A stretch of 64,000 nucleotides of DNA from Thermotoga sp. KOL6 (GCF_002866025.1 NZ_LNDE01000001.1:1-64000); one strand, 5' to 3'; positions 28,269 to 38,085 are shown, numbered from the stretch's first letter. A program made the numbers and translations. The notes: generated by a model not told the origin, from the sequence alone.

Positions 28269-29915
28269 TCACATATCTTTTTCCAATTTTTCGATTTCTC
28301 CCGCCACGAAATCTACGATGTTTTTCAAATAATCTCTGGAGAAATTGAGTTCTATACCTGCTGTTTTGTACACTTCATCTATCGGAGCGGAACATCCCAT
28401 CGCCAAGAATTTCTGATAATCCTCCAAGGTTTTTTCCGGATTTTCTAAGTAATTTCTGTAGATTGCAAGGGCTCCTATCTGGGCTATACCGTATTCGATG
28501 TAATAAAACGGAACCTCGAAAATATGAAGCTGGAACAACCACCGTGTTTTCTTCTCCTCATCTAATCCTTCCCAATCGACGCCAGGGTTGAACCTGTCCA
28601 TAAGATAGGCGAAGTATTCTTCCCTTTCCTTTGAAGTGTGGTTGGGGTTGGTGTAAATCCAATGTTGAAAAGCATCAACGGTCATGCACCAGGGCAGGAA
28701 ATAAAGAGTCCCCTCGAGTTCCTCTATTTTCGCTTTTTTCAAATCACCATCTTCATAAAATTCGTCCCAGTACTTCATCGATATCAACTCCATCGACATC
28801 GAAGCGAGCTCTGCAACTTCCATTCTATGTGGTCTGTAGAAAACTGGTAAACTCAATGTTTCAAAAGAATGCATTGAGTGACCAAGCTCGTGAAATAGAG
28901 TTCTCACATCGGCAGTTTGACCTACCGCGTTCATGAAAATGAACGGTGCCCCTGTCTTTGGAAGTGTATGGTTGTAACCGCCTGGAGCTTTACCTTTTCT
29001 GTTCTCTAGGTCCAACAATCCTTTTTCTTTCATGATCCGAAGTCTCTCCGCAAAAAGAGAGTTCAATTTTGAAAGAGCTTTTTCAGTCTTTTGAACGAAC
29101 TCATCAATAGAAGAGAATGGTTTCAAAACTTTTCCATCCACATCTACAACGGTGTCCCAAGGTTTGACGCTGTCTACTCCGAGTTTTTTCTGTCTGATCT
29201 TTGTTCTTTCCACCAGATACGGTATGACTTCTTTTTCGACAGCTTCATGGAATTCGTACAGGTCTTCTGGAGAATATTCGAATCTCCCTTTCAATTTGTG
29301 CATATAATCTCTGTAATTGGAAAAACCAGCATACAAAGCTTGTTGATGTCTTAACTCTTTGAGTTCATCGAAAAGATGGTTCAATCTATCTCTCACTTCC
29401 CATATTCCCTCGTACCTTTTCCGCCAAGCTAGTTCTCTCGTGGATCTATCAGGATCCTTTAAATAAACAGAGAGTTGTTGTACAGTCTTTTTCTCACCTC
29501 TGAATTCCACCTCGATGTTTCCAACAAGAGTTCCGTAGTTTTTCGCCATGATCGCTTCCTTCACCTGTAGAGGAACATTTTCCTCTCTGAAGAGCTCCAC
29601 GTCGTTCCTGAGAATTTTCACCATGTACTCGTAACCTCGTGGAGCAAATCGTTCGTTTTCTACTATTTTTTCTTTTATTTTTTGTTCGTAAGGTTTCAGT
29701 CGTGCAATGACATTTTTTTGGAATTCTTCGTACGCTTTTGCATATTCCTCTTTGTCTGCATTCACAGTCATTTTGATGTAAAGCCATCCAGCCTCTTCTC
29801 TCACATTATCGAAGAAATTCGTTACCCTGTTGATAAAGCTTCTGAACTCCTCTGATGAATTTATAGGCATCTCCAAGAGTTCCTTCACCACGGGTTCAAC
29901 CTCTTCCCAACGCAT
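28269..29915 (-). CDS. pepF: Oligoendopeptidase F, M3 family
   Basis: A 548-aa zinc metallopeptidase that degrades short peptides in the cytoplasm. The zinc site is HELGH (342-346) in TLFHELGHSMHSF, with the third ligand in the MEVAELASMSMELI helix. The length and the M3B-like arrangement fit PepF. ATG 29915 is chosen because GGGGGTCTC precedes it; a longer frame starting 69 bases upstream has no ribosome site and no family similarity. It is monocistronic between a terminator and the lar operon promoter region. Confidence 0.95.
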   Translation of the reverse strand: MRWEEVEPVVKELLEMPINSSEEFRSFINRVTNFFDNVREEAGWLYIKMTVNADKEEYAKAYEEFQKNVIARLKPYEQKIKEKIVENERFAPRGYEYMVKILRNDVELFREENVPLQVKEAIMAKNYGTLVGNIEVEFRGEKKTVQQLSVYLKDPDRSTRELAWRKRYEGIWEVRDRLNHLFDELKELRHQQALYAGFSNYRDYMHKLKGRFEYSPEDLYEFHEAVEKEVIPYLVERTKIRQKKLGVDSVKPWDTVVDVDGKVLKPFSSIDEFVQKTEKALSKLNSLFAERLRIMKEKGLLDLENRKGKAPGGYNHTLPKTGAPFIFMNAVGQTADVRTLFHELGHSMHSFETLSLPVFYRPHRMEVAELASMSMELISMKYWDEFYEDGDLKKAKIEELEGTLYFLPWCMTVDAFQHWIYTNPNHTSKEREEYFAYLMDRFNPGVDWEGLDEEKKTRWLFQLHIFEVPFYYIEYGIAQIGALAIYRNYLENPEKTLEDYQKFLAMGCSAPIDEVYKTAGIELNFSRDYLKNIVDFVAGEIEKLEKDM

Positions 29916-30061
29916 TTCTTGAGACCCCCTTTTGAGAGTTCTACAACGTATATTTTGTACCCTCACGTTACTGGAATGGTTCATTTTAATCCAGATGTTA
30001 CTTAGTTAGGTGATAGAATTAGTATATACTCATTGATTTTTTTCCCGGAGGGAGGGATTGG

Positions 30062-31264
30062 ATGAAGAAAATTTTGTATCTCGATCCTTTTTCTGGTATA
30101 GCGGGTGATATGTTTCTCGGTTTGCTTGTGGATCTCGGTGTGGATCTTGAACACCTGAAAAGGGATCTTTCGAAAATGGAAGTGGATTTCGATTTTGAGG
30201 TGAAGAAAGTCAACAAAAAAGGAATAACCGCTACGAAAGTTACTGTAATTTTCCCGGGGAAGGAACATCATGAGGATCACCTGATTCATAATCATCACCA
30301 TCACGGAAAGCATCTCTCGGACATTCTAGAAATTTTGAGTAGGCTCGACAGTCCTCTCAGAGAAAAAGCAACAGAAATGTTTGAGGCGCTTGCGGAAGCT
30401 GAAAGTAAAGTACACGGTCTCCCAAGGGAGAAGGTACATTTTCACGAGGTAGGAGCTTTAGATGCCGTTGTGGAGATAGCGGGGGCAGTTGCTGGTTTGA
30501 AACATCTCGGTGTGGACGAAGTGTTATGTGGTACGGTGAACGTTGGAAGTGGTTTCGTTATGACGGAACACGGAAGGTATCCTGTTCCCGCACCTGCCAC
30601 AGCGGAACTCTTAAAAGGCATACCAGTTTACATGGATCAAAAAGTACGCGCAGAACTTGTCACTCCAACGGGAGCAGTTATATTGAAAACATTAGTCAAT
30701 GAATTTCATACTCCTCTTTTAAAGATTGAAAAAATTGGTTATGGAGCAGGGACTATGGATCTTGAGATACCCAATGTCCTTAGAGGATATTTGGGGTACG
30801 TTGAAGACACAGGGAAAGGAAAAGACGTTCTAATAGAAACCAATATTGACGATATGAATCCTCAATTTTTTGGATATTTAATGGAAAGACTCTTTGATGC
30901 TGGAGCCAAAGATGTTTTTTACACATCCGTGTATATGAAGAAGAACCGACCCGCCATAAAAGTTTCTGTCCTTTGCTCTGTGGAAAAGAAAGACGATATA
31001 TTGAAACTTCTTTTCAAAGAAAGCACAAGTATTGGCGCTCGTGTCTTTTATCCAGAGAAAATAGAAGCGCTTCGTGAAATGAAAGTTGTGGAGACCGAGT
31101 ACGGTAAGATACCGGTAAAGGTAGCGAGTTTCGATTCCGAGATCGTGAATATCGCTCCCGAGTATGAAGCTTGCAAACAAATTGCTCAGGAAAGAGGAAT
31201 TCCTTTGAAAGAGATTTATTCCACTGTTTACAAAAAGGTGTTGGAGGGTCGAAGAAATGTTTGA
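30062..31264 (+). CDS. larC: Nickel-pincer cofactor biosynthesis protein LarC
   Basis: A 400-aa protein that inserts nickel into the pincer cofactor of lactate racemase-type enzymes, using CTP. The start [21 protein letters not shown] is the LarC signature. A His-rich loop (about residues 68-87, with ten histidines including HNHHHH) probably stores or delivers nickel. In Lactobacillus, larC is expressed as two products by frameshifting; here the frame is continuous. GGAGGGAGGG lies upstream. It is the first gene of larC-larB-larE, which overlap in series. Confidence 0.93.
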   Translation: MKKILYLDPFSGIAGDMFLGLLVDLGVDLEHLKRDLSKMEVDFDFEVKKVNKKGITATKVTVIFPGKEHHEDHLIHNHHHHGKHLSDILEILSRLDSPLREKATEMFEALAEAESKVHGLPREKVHFHEVGALDAVVEIAGAVAGLKHLGVDEVLCGTVNVGSGFVMTEHGRYPVPAPATAELLKGIPVYMDQKVRAELVTPTGAVILKTLVNEFHTPLLKIEKIGYGAGTMDLEIPNVLRGYLGYVEDTGKGKDVLIETNIDDMNPQFFGYLMERLFDAGAKDVFYTSVYMKKNRPAIKVSVLCSVEKKDDILKLLFKESTSIGARVFYPEKIEALREMKVVETEYGKIPVKVASFDSEIVNIAPEYEACKQIAQERGIPLKEIYSTVYKKVLEGRRNV

Positions 31265-32051
31265 GGATGTACTGCGTTCTTTCTTAGAAGGGAAAATTTC
31301 GTTGAGCGAGACAGAACAGGTGATTTTGAGAAGATTCTATGAAAAAACAGAGGAACTCTTTTTAGATCTGGAAAGAGACAAAAGACAAGGTTTCCCGGAG
31401 GTTATCTTTGCCGCAGGAAAAACCGTCGACCATGTACTTTCAGCAGTGGGAAAATTTTTGGAGAAGAAAGGAATTGCCTTTGTTTCAAATGTGGACGATG
31501 AGAAAAAAAACGCTATAAAAAGTAGATTTGGGAATCATCATATTAAGGAAGCTGGAAGACTTCTTGTGATAAAGAAAGAAAAAAACAGTTTGGAGAAAAC
31601 GATTGGAACGGTGGGTGTGATCACTGCCGGAACCTCCGATGTTCCTTTTGCAGAGGAAACCTCCCTCATATTGGAAGAACTAGGCGTTTTGGTGAAGAAG
31701 AGTTACGATGCGGGAGTAGCAGGGATGCACAGACCATTCTACGCACTTAAAAGGACTAAAGACTCAGATCTTCTAATCGTTTTTGCAGGAATGGAGGGGG
31801 TCCTTCCATCTTTAATTGCTTCCGCTACAGATCTTCCCGTGATAGCAGTTCCCACACCTGTTGGTTACGGTTTTGGAGGAAACGGGATAGGGGCTCTTAC
31901 CACAATGCTTCAATCGTGTGTAGCGGGTCTTCTTGTAGTGAACATAGGTAATACAGTCGGAGCAGCAGCGGCAGCCGTGAGGATTTTGAGGAAAATAAGG
32001 GGTGTTCAAGGTGGAAAAAGTGCAAGAGATTCTGGAGTCAATAAAGAATAA
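31257..32051 (+). CDS. larB: Pyridinium-3,5-biscarboxylic acid mononucleotide synthase LarB
   Basis: A 264-aa protein of the LarB family, which carboxylates and hydrolyses nicotinic acid adenine dinucleotide in the first step of the pincer cofactor pathway. The C-terminal two thirds resemble the PurE (AIR carboxylase) fold: [23 protein letters not shown] and [30 protein letters not shown] are clear. The ATG overlaps larC by eight bases. It is the middle gene of the operon. Confidence 0.94.
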   Translation: MFEDVLRSFLEGKISLSETEQVILRRFYEKTEELFLDLERDKRQGFPEVIFAAGKTVDHVLSAVGKFLEKKGIAFVSNVDDEKKNAIKSRFGNHHIKEAGRLLVIKKEKNSLEKTIGTVGVITAGTSDVPFAEETSLILEELGVLVKKSYDAGVAGMHRPFYALKRTKDSDLLIVFAGMEGVLPSLIASATDLPVIAVPTPVGYGFGGNGIGALTTMLQSCVAGLLVVNIGNTVGAAAAAVRILRKIRGVQGGKSARDSGVNKE

Positions 32052-32802
32052 AAAAAGACTCGTTGTAATGTTTTCGGGTGGTGTGGACAGTACATTACTG
32101 GCAAAATTGGCTTATGAGGCCCTGAAGGGTGAGGCGATAGCTTTAACTATAGATTCGCCCGTTATACCACGAAGAGAGATAGAGGAAGCAAAGAAACTAG
32201 CGAAATTCATTAGAATAAAACACGAAATAATAAAATTGAATGAACTCAAAAGCAGACATTTGATAGAAAATCCGCCGGATAGATGTTACATTTGTCGAAA
32301 ACTCAGAGATTCAGTTGTGAAAAAATGGGCCGAAGAAAACGGCTTTGAATATGTAGCAGACGGCTTGAACTTCTCCGATCTCAAAGATTATAGGCCTGGT
32401 TTAAAAGCATCCACTGAAGATGGTATTTGGCATCCGTTTATTGAATTTGAAGTCACAAAGGAAGAAATCAGACATATTTCGAAAGAATTGGGTCTTCCCA
32501 CGTGGGATAAACCTGCTATGGCATGTTTGTGCTCACGTTTTCCTTACGGTCTTGGCCTCGATAGGAAGAAAGTAAAAATGGTGGAAACAGCGGAAGATTA
32601 TTTAAGAGATCTTGGATTTTTAGAGATTAGGGTGAGGTTCTTCCCTTACAAAACCGCAGTTGTAGAGACAAACGAAATAAAACGAACTATCGAGCTAAGA
32701 GAAAAGATTGTATCCAAGTTGCGAGAGATAGGTTTTTCCTTTGTAGTCCTGGATCTTGAAGGGTTTATAAGTGGAAAACTTAACAGGGCAATTGGTGAAT
32801 AA
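32020..32802 (+). CDS. larE: Pyridinium-3,5-bisthiocarboxylic acid mononucleotide synthase LarE
   Basis: A 260-aa ATP-pyrophosphatase-type sulfur transferase that converts the two carboxylates of the cofactor precursor to thiocarboxylates. The PP-loop SGGVDST is at 19-25. Four cysteines stand out: C89 and C92 (CYIC) and C169 and C171 (CLC). This suggests the Fe-S-cluster subclass of LarE rather than the sacrificial single-cysteine type. I prefer GTG 32020 because AAGGTGG lies five bases upstream; GTG 32002 or 32011 would give 266 or 263 aa. The gene starts within larB. No larA (racemase) lies in the window. Confidence 0.92.
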   Translation: MQEILESIKNKKRLVVMFSGGVDSTLLAKLAYEALKGEAIALTIDSPVIPRREIEEAKKLAKFIRIKHEIIKLNELKSRHLIENPPDRCYICRKLRDSVVKKWAEENGFEYVADGLNFSDLKDYRPGLKASTEDGIWHPFIEFEVTKEEIRHISKELGLPTWDKPAMACLCSRFPYGLGLDRKKVKMVETAEDYLRDLGFLEIRVRFFPYKTAVVETNEIKRTIELREKIVSKLREIGFSFVVLDLEGFISGKLNRAIGE

Positions 32803-32987
32803 TACACGAAATTTTTTAGTAACTTATGGGTAATATTAGTTTACAAATATATCTTGTGTAAATAAAAGATACTAAGTTATATTAGGAAAGATTTTACAAC
32901 AAAATAAAATGTATATTGAAAATCTTAGATAGTATAAAATTAAGCATTCCATACAAAAAAATTTATGTAAATGATCAATATAAGCTA
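32803..32987. other. AT-rich spacer between larE and the Xer gene
   Basis: 185 bases of very AT-rich DNA with no credible gene. Short imperfect inverted pieces (TAACTTA and TAAGTTA; TAATAT and ATATTA) are present, but no hairpin-plus-T-run terminator is clear. It lies between two converging genes. Confidence 0.5.
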
Positions 32988-33749
32988 TTAAACAATTTTG
33001 GGGATTTCTATTCCCTCGCTGGCTATCTTTAGATATATGGAGGTTGTGGAGATGTTGGCGTGTCCGAGGAGAGCTTGTATCTTGTTCAAGGGAACTCCAC
33101 GCTCGATTAGAGCCACAGCGAAGGAGTGTCTGAATACATGAGGAGTTACCTTCTTTTTTATCCCTGCTTTACGAGCGTATCTTCGTACTGCTCTCTGAAT
33201 CGATCGGACAGATGGTTTTTTTTCGAAAAAACCTGAATTTATAAGTTCTTCTATCAAGTCCTTGGTGACGTTTATTATCCGTTCTTTGTTTCCTTTTCCT
33301 TTTATTCTTATTCGCGCAGAATCGTTTAATGAGATATCTTCTTTTTCTAGATTGATCAATTCTGAAATTCTCATTCCCGTGTTGGCCAAGATTTTAAAAA
33401 TAGCCTTGTACATGGGATGATCACATATCTCTATGATTTTGCGAACCTCTTCAATCTCTATTGCTTTGGGAAGAACATGATGTTTCGGTGGCTCCGCCTC
33501 ATTCCAGAAGCGATTCTCTACATTCATCATCCCTCTGTCGACTTTCCAGTTCAGATAGTTTTTCACCACAACTAGTTTGTTTCTTTGAGTTGCTGGAGAG
33601 TTCATAGATATGGAATGTAGATATTCTCTCCAAGTTTCTGGAGTGACAGGTTCAAATTTACTGAATTCTTTTAAAATGGAGTGATACTGATACAAAGTTC
33701 GTTCGCTTCTCTTTTTCACTACTCTGAGATATTCTAAGTACTCTTTCAT
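32988..33749 (-). CDS. xer: Tyrosine recombinase of the XerC/XerD/XerA type
   Basis: A 253-aa site-specific recombinase with an N-terminal SAM-like core-binding domain and the catalytic domain. All catalytic residues are visible: R127 (TGMRISEL), K152 region (KGKGNKERI), H204 and R207 (HVFRHSF), H230 (LLGHANIS) and Tyr239 (TSIYL). It is shorter than XerC/D (about 300 aa), as in single-recombinase systems of archaea (XerA). It is the likely chromosome dimer resolvase, since no phage or integron genes surround it. GGTGATCACC, a perfect palindrome, lies directly before the start codon. Confidence 0.9.
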   Translation of the reverse strand: MKEYLEYLRVVKKRSERTLYQYHSILKEFSKFEPVTPETWREYLHSISMNSPATQRNKLVVVKNYLNWKVDRGMMNVENRFWNEAEPPKHHVLPKAIEIEEVRKIIEICDHPMYKAIFKILANTGMRISELINLEKEDISLNDSARIRIKGKGNKERIINVTKDLIEELINSGFFEKKPSVRSIQRAVRRYARKAGIKKKVTPHVFRHSFAVALIERGVPLNKIQALLGHANISTTSIYLKIASEGIEIPKIV

Positions 33750-33846
33750 GAGGTGATCACCGGCCTTTCCTATCTTCGAATCTGTTAACTATTATAACCA
33801 CATCCGTGACGTAGAAAGTACAAGGAGTATCATATATTATATGAAA

Positions 33847-34254
33847 TCATTCTTGCCAGATTTCTTTTGTTAAGGAAAAACATTCTAGCATGATCAAAAG
33901 AGCAAATAAATGGTAGAAAAAGATAAACATGACAACCATGAAAAGGTGATCCCTTATGGAAGACTCTCCATGCGCGAGTCCTGAAAAATTTGCATACACT
34001 TGTGATATTACGAGGTTCAAAAGGCTCAACACAAGCAATACGATGAGTTTTTTCACTCTCTTTTGAGATATGGATCCCAAAATGATCATGCTGAGAGCCC
34101 CTGCTAATGTAAAAGGAAAAAGTTCTGCGGGCATCAAAAAATCGTACACGATCTTCCCTCGAAATATCAAAATTATAATTGAAAGAATGATCGGGAGAAC
34201 AATGGGTATAGCAGCGAGCGATGAAGATACCAGGCTGAGGATCTTTTTCAGCAT
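33847..34254 (-). CDS. Small four-helix membrane protein of unknown function
   Basis: A 135-aa protein with four hydrophobic segments (about 8-30, 38-58, 65-85 and 105-125). I recognise no family. ATG 34254 is chosen because GGGGGTG lies six bases upstream and the protein then starts MLKKILSLV; a longer frame would have no ribosome site. It is divergent from the DMT transporter, with 50 bases between the two starts that must hold both promoters, including TATACT on the minus strand. Confidence 0.65.
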   Translation of the reverse strand: MLKKILSLVSSSLAAIPIVLPIILSIIILIFRGKIVYDFLMPAELFPFTLAGALSMIILGSISQKRVKKLIVLLVLSLLNLVISQVYANFSGLAHGESSIRDHLFMVVMFIFFYHLFALLIMLECFSLTKEIWQE

Positions 34255-34304
34255 GTTTACACCCCCTTCTTGAAAGCAGTATACCACTCGAACGGAGGTG
34301 TGTT

Positions 34305-35177
34305 ATGACAGCGAGAGTTGTGATAGCCGGCCTTCTAAATTCTCTCATATTTGGCTTCTCATTTCTGTTCACAAAGAACGCTCTTGATTTTGTGTCACCG
34401 TTGAATTTCCTGTCGTACCGTTTCACCGTTGCTTTTTTGTCATACATCGTATTACTTCTTTTCGGTGTTATAAAACTCAAAAGGAAGCCCTATTGGAAGT
34501 TGTGGAAACTCGTTCTTTTCCAACCTGTCCTCTATTTTTTGTTCGAAACTTTCGGTATCCAAAGAATAAATTCTTCCGAAGCGGGTATGATAATCGCCTT
34601 CATCCCCATCGTCGTCAACGTTCTGGCGATTTTTCTTTTGAAGGAAAAAGGTGACTTTGTTCATTATCTTCTTGTTGGACTCGGTTTTCTAGGGGTAACT
34701 TTGATTGTTGGAGTCAACATCACACCAGGCAATGTCATCGGGAAGGTTTATATGCTACTTGCGGTTTTCTCTGGTGCAATGTACAGTATCCTTTCGAGAA
34801 AACTTTCCAAAGAATTCGCTCCAAGTGAGATCACATTTTTCATGATGATGGCGGGTGCCGTGTTCTTCAATCTTTTGCGATTTGTCGAAGGAGATTTTTC
34901 GTTTGTTTTCAACGTATCTGTAATTGTTGGAGCCCTTTATCTTGGGATACTTTCATCTACCGTTGCTTTCTTCCTTCTCAACTACATGATAAACAAAGTC
35001 TCACCCATCGTAACTACTTTGTTTTCGAACTTAACCACTGTCATTTCTGTGATAGCAGGGGTTCTCTTCAGAAACGAAACAGTCAAAGTTCAGCAGATTT
35101 TGGGAATGATCACGATAATATTTTCGTTGGTCGTTGTAAATCTTAGGAAAAATGTGGATCAATCTTATTCGAGGTGA
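34305..35177 (+). CDS. DMT-superfamily (EamA) transporter
   Basis: A 290-aa integral membrane protein with ten predicted helices arranged as two EamA repeats (about 5-135 and 145-285). The motifs FSFLFTKNALDFVSPLNFLSYRF, SSEAGMIIAFIPIVVNVLA and STVAFFLLNYMINKVSPI are typical. EamA proteins export or import small metabolites such as amino acids; the substrate is unknown. GGAGGTG lies ten bases upstream. The next gene begins within its end. Confidence 0.92.
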   Translation: MTARVVIAGLLNSLIFGFSFLFTKNALDFVSPLNFLSYRFTVAFLSYIVLLLFGVIKLKRKPYWKLWKLVLFQPVLYFLFETFGIQRINSSEAGMIIAFIPIVVNVLAIFLLKEKGDFVHYLLVGLGFLGVTLIVGVNITPGNVIGKVYMLLAVFSGAMYSILSRKLSKEFAPSEITFFMMMAGAVFFNLLRFVEGDFSFVFNVSVIVGALYLGILSSTVAFFLLNYMINKVSPIVTTLFSNLTTVISVIAGVLFRNETVKVQQILGMITIIFSLVVVNLRKNVDQSYSR

Positions 35178-35182
35178 TTGTG

Positions 35183-36265
35183 TTGCTCTTCTCACTCATT
35201 CCAAAAGCAAGGAAATCAGATCTTTTTGGTAGAGAAAAAGAGTTAGAGGAACTCAACAAACTTATTAATATCTATCCTATCGTCGTTGTTACAGGTGTCA
35301 GAAGGGTGGGGAAGTCTTCATTGATTAAAGTATTTCTAAATGAGAAGAGAATACCACACCTGATCGTAGATGGGAGAAAACTCTACGAATCTTCACATGG
35401 TCACATCTCTTCAACACATCTTTGTAAAGTTCTGAGCGATGAATTATCCAAATTCTCTAAATCTCAAGCGATATTGAACCTTCTTAAAAGAATCCGTGGA
35501 ATCAGTGTGAGCGGTACTTCTTTGGAAATCAATCCAAAGGAGCTTAGTCTTACAGATTTGATCGAGAGATTCAACACAATTGTTGAGCATCAAAAGAAAC
35601 CATTTGTTTTCTTTTTCGACGAAGCTCAGTACTTCAAGTATTACGGCTCAAGGGGTGGGAATGATCTTCTGGCTCTTTTTTCTTATTCTCATGATCAGCT
35701 CGAGAATGTACGCATCTTAATCACGGGATCTGAAATCGGAACACTTCACGATTTTTTGAAAATCGAGAATTACAAATCTCCTCTATACGGGAGAGGTGTA
35801 GGTTTTCTCAATTTAGAGCCGTTTTCCCTAGAACAGAGTGTGAAGTTCTTGAAAAAAGGATTCGAAGAACTTAACAGAAAAGTCAATTTCGATCTTGAAG
35901 AGACGGCTAGAAAGATGAATGGGATACCAGGTTATCTTGTTTTGTTCGGGATAAAATATCTGGAAACTGAAGATGAAAGAGTAGCTTTCGAAGAAGTCTT
36001 CCATACAGCAAGTCTTCTGTTTGAACAGGAGCTCATTGAATTAGGGAAAAGAAGTCCTCGTTATATTTTCTTACTCAAACAGATTGCCAAGGGAATAAAC
36101 ACCTGGTCCTATCTGAAAAGTTCGTTTCATGCGAAAGGAGACAGAATTGGAGATTCAAGATTGTATTCACTACTCAAAACGTTGGAAAGGATGTCTTTCG
36201 TGAAAAAAGAAAATGGGGTCTACAAAATAGTAGACCCCATCTTGGAGAGAATTCTAAGGGATTAG
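35183..36265 (+). CDS. Archaeal-type AAA ATPase (ATPase_2 family)
   Basis: A 360-aa P-loop ATPase common in archaea and Thermotogales. The N-terminal consensus (LIPKARKSDLFGREKELEEL) is followed by Walker A GVRRVGKSS and Walker B PFVFFFDEAQYF; the C-terminal third is a winged-helix/DUF234-like region. I chose TTG 35183 because the family normally starts MLF(x)2-4PK and GAGGTGAT lies five bases before it; GTG 35174 is an alternative. It follows the DMT gene directly. The family often co-occurs with mobile or toxin-antitoxin genes, but the function is unknown. A degraded paralogue is at 43030-43648. Confidence 0.88.
   Translation: MLFSLIPKARKSDLFGREKELEELNKLINIYPIVVVTGVRRVGKSSLIKVFLNEKRIPHLIVDGRKLYESSHGHISSTHLCKVLSDELSKFSKSQAILNLLKRIRGISVSGTSLEINPKELSLTDLIERFNTIVEHQKKPFVFFFDEAQYFKYYGSRGGNDLLALFSYSHDQLENVRILITGSEIGTLHDFLKIENYKSPLYGRGVGFLNLEPFSLEQSVKFLKKGFEELNRKVNFDLEETARKMNGIPGYLVLFGIKYLETEDERVAFEEVFHTASLLFEQELIELGKRSPRYIFLLKQIAKGINTWSYLKSSFHAKGDRIGDSRLYSLLKTLERMSFVKKENGVYKIVDPILERILRD
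36203..36240 (-). terminator. Terminator of the DUF505 gene, embedded in the convergent ATPase gene
   Basis: ATGGGGTCTAC (36213-36223) pairs perfectly with GTAGACCCCAT (36230-36240) around a six-base loop. On the minus strand the stem is followed by TTTCTTTTTTC, a full U tail, while the plus strand has none. It lies 27 bases past the DUF505 stop and within the last 18 codons of the ATPase gene. Confidence 0.85.
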
Positions 36266-36266
36266 T

Positions 36267-38036
36267 TTAAATTTCAACCCAAGGATATTCTCTTTTCGCC
36301 AATTCATCGATCGCCATGAGAAGAGCTGTTCCTGCTTCAGTGAGAGCATTTTCCGTGATGAATTTAGAGATTCTGCAGAGGTTGATAGTATCGTCGAATG
36401 TCTCAGGATCAACACCCAATTCTCTCTCAATGAATTTCCAACTTTCGGGGTTTATTCTGATCCTTTTCTCCTTGGGTTGAACCCCTATTTTCCTAATAGA
36501 TTGCAATAATCTTATAACCAAAGGCGTCACTGGAGATTCAACATCATCGGGCGCTGCGGAAAGAGCTCTCTTCATGAGCTGACCCGCCGTTGTCAGTGTG
36601 ACAAGATTTGTTGGAAAGATTTCCACCAAGTTCTTAGCTTCAAGGCTATCTAAAGCTATTCGTTCATCTTCGCTGAGATTCAAATCTTCAACAAAAACCC
36701 CTGTTTTAAACGGTATCTTTCTCAGAACTTTCATTTCCGTTTTAGTGATCAGTGGCCTTCTTTCTACAGTTGTTGAGAGTTTTGCATAGAGGTATCCAGA
36801 GGAAGTGGGAGCGCTGTCACTTACCAGTCCTTCCACTCTTGCCTGTTCGTACCATTCTACATTAGGAGCCGCAAATTCTTTCCTTGTCATCGTGATCGAC
36901 TTTACACCCATTCCTGTTATCGTTCTCAGCCTGCTCTTTTGATCTTCAAGAACTTCTTCGCCGTGTTCCGTGAGTTCGTACACAAGGGTTTTTCGACCAC
37001 CATGTGTGTGTTCCCGCGATTTCAAAAGCCCAAATCCCTCCAGATTGTAAAGAGCCAGTTTTATCGTTAAATCCTTTCGTTTCCACTCCCAATTTACTCT
37101 TTCCTTTATCTGCTTTTCTTCCGGGAATATATCTGGATTTTTTTCGTGTTCTTTCCAAAGGGTCTTTATTAGCCTCAACACTTGTACTTCGTCTTCGGAA
37201 ATTTGGAAAGAAGGAGTTGTCATATATGGACCCTCTCTGTAAATCCTCCACGCAAGATAAAGATGTTCTGCCATCGGATGAAGCTGACCGGTCCAGTCGA
37301 TAAGACCACGTTCAAACAACACGTTTTTTTCAAAATCGCTCACATTTTCTCCCCTGTAAACCTTTGCAACGGTGTCAAGCACAATTTCGTTAAGAACGAG
37401 TTCATCTGTCACAACAAGTCCTTTCAGAAGAGCAGCCCTTATTTGCTGTCCGAGACCAGTTAGAGCGTAAATGTCGGATTTTGGCACAGAGAATGCTATC
37501 ATCCTCATTGACTCAAGTTGAAGGAGAACTTCTCCTTCCAAAGGTAACGAATTGGATTCTCCAGGTCCCGGTAGAAGTTTCCTCAAGTAATTCGCTATTT
37601 TCGAGTTTATAACGAGTCTAGGATGGGCAGCATTGTAAATCTCATCGAGAGTGTGTGCGTAAGGGGTTAGAATGCCTTCCTTGGCAAAACCACGTTTCTC
37701 TAAGGCTTCCATAATATTTCCTCGCACCTTTGACAAGGCGGATTTAGAGTAACGTATCATAGAAATAACTTCTGATCCAATCCATCTGAATGAATCATCC
37801 CACTCTTGAGGATCCTTTAAAATCCTTCGTTCGACCATTTCAATGAGCGTCTCACCTAAGATGTTCCCTGCAAATGTTAAATCGTACATCTCCACCCCCA
37901 CAGGTTTTACCAATCCTGCTAGCTCTAAATGCCACAGTGTTTCTTTGTCAAACGTCTCCCAACTGCTCACATCGAACTCTGTACCGCTTTCGTAAAGCTT
38001 CTTTAATAATGTCGCGTGTCGCTTTGTTATTACCAT
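36267..38036 (-). CDS. DUF505 family protein
   Basis: A 589-aa protein made of repeated winged-helix-like segments, as in the DUF505 family of Thermotogales and hyperthermophilic archaea. Similar helix-strand blocks recur: ATLLKKLYESGTEFDVSSWETFDKETL, EMKVLRKIPFKTGVFVEDLNLSEDER and ITKTEMKVL. It has no signal peptide or membrane helix. ATG 38036 follows GGAGGGGCGAGA. The family's function is unknown; the winged-helix character suggests nucleic-acid binding. It is divergent from the ABC importer, with about 420 bases of regulatory DNA between them, and ends at its own terminator. Confidence 0.85.
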   Translation of the reverse strand: MVITKRHATLLKKLYESGTEFDVSSWETFDKETLWHLELAGLVKPVGVEMYDLTFAGNILGETLIEMVERRILKDPQEWDDSFRWIGSEVISMIRYSKSALSKVRGNIMEALEKRGFAKEGILTPYAHTLDEIYNAAHPRLVINSKIANYLRKLLPGPGESNSLPLEGEVLLQLESMRMIAFSVPKSDIYALTGLGQQIRAALLKGLVVTDELVLNEIVLDTVAKVYRGENVSDFEKNVLFERGLIDWTGQLHPMAEHLYLAWRIYREGPYMTTPSFQISEDEVQVLRLIKTLWKEHEKNPDIFPEEKQIKERVNWEWKRKDLTIKLALYNLEGFGLLKSREHTHGGRKTLVYELTEHGEEVLEDQKSRLRTITGMGVKSITMTRKEFAAPNVEWYEQARVEGLVSDSAPTSSGYLYAKLSTTVERRPLITKTEMKVLRKIPFKTGVFVEDLNLSEDERIALDSLEAKNLVEIFPTNLVTLTTAGQLMKRALSAAPDDVESPVTPLVIRLLQSIRKIGVQPKEKRIRINPESWKFIERELGVDPETFDDTINLCRISKFITENALTEAGTALLMAIDELAKREYPWVEI

Positions 38037-38085
38037 TCTCGCCCCTCCTTTCTGTTTTTGTTGGTGCATTCACTTCTCCATAAAT

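Noticed and set aside
36213-36240. The strong hairpin as a terminator of the ATPase gene itself
   Set aside because: It is inside the coding region, and the plus strand has no T run after the stem.
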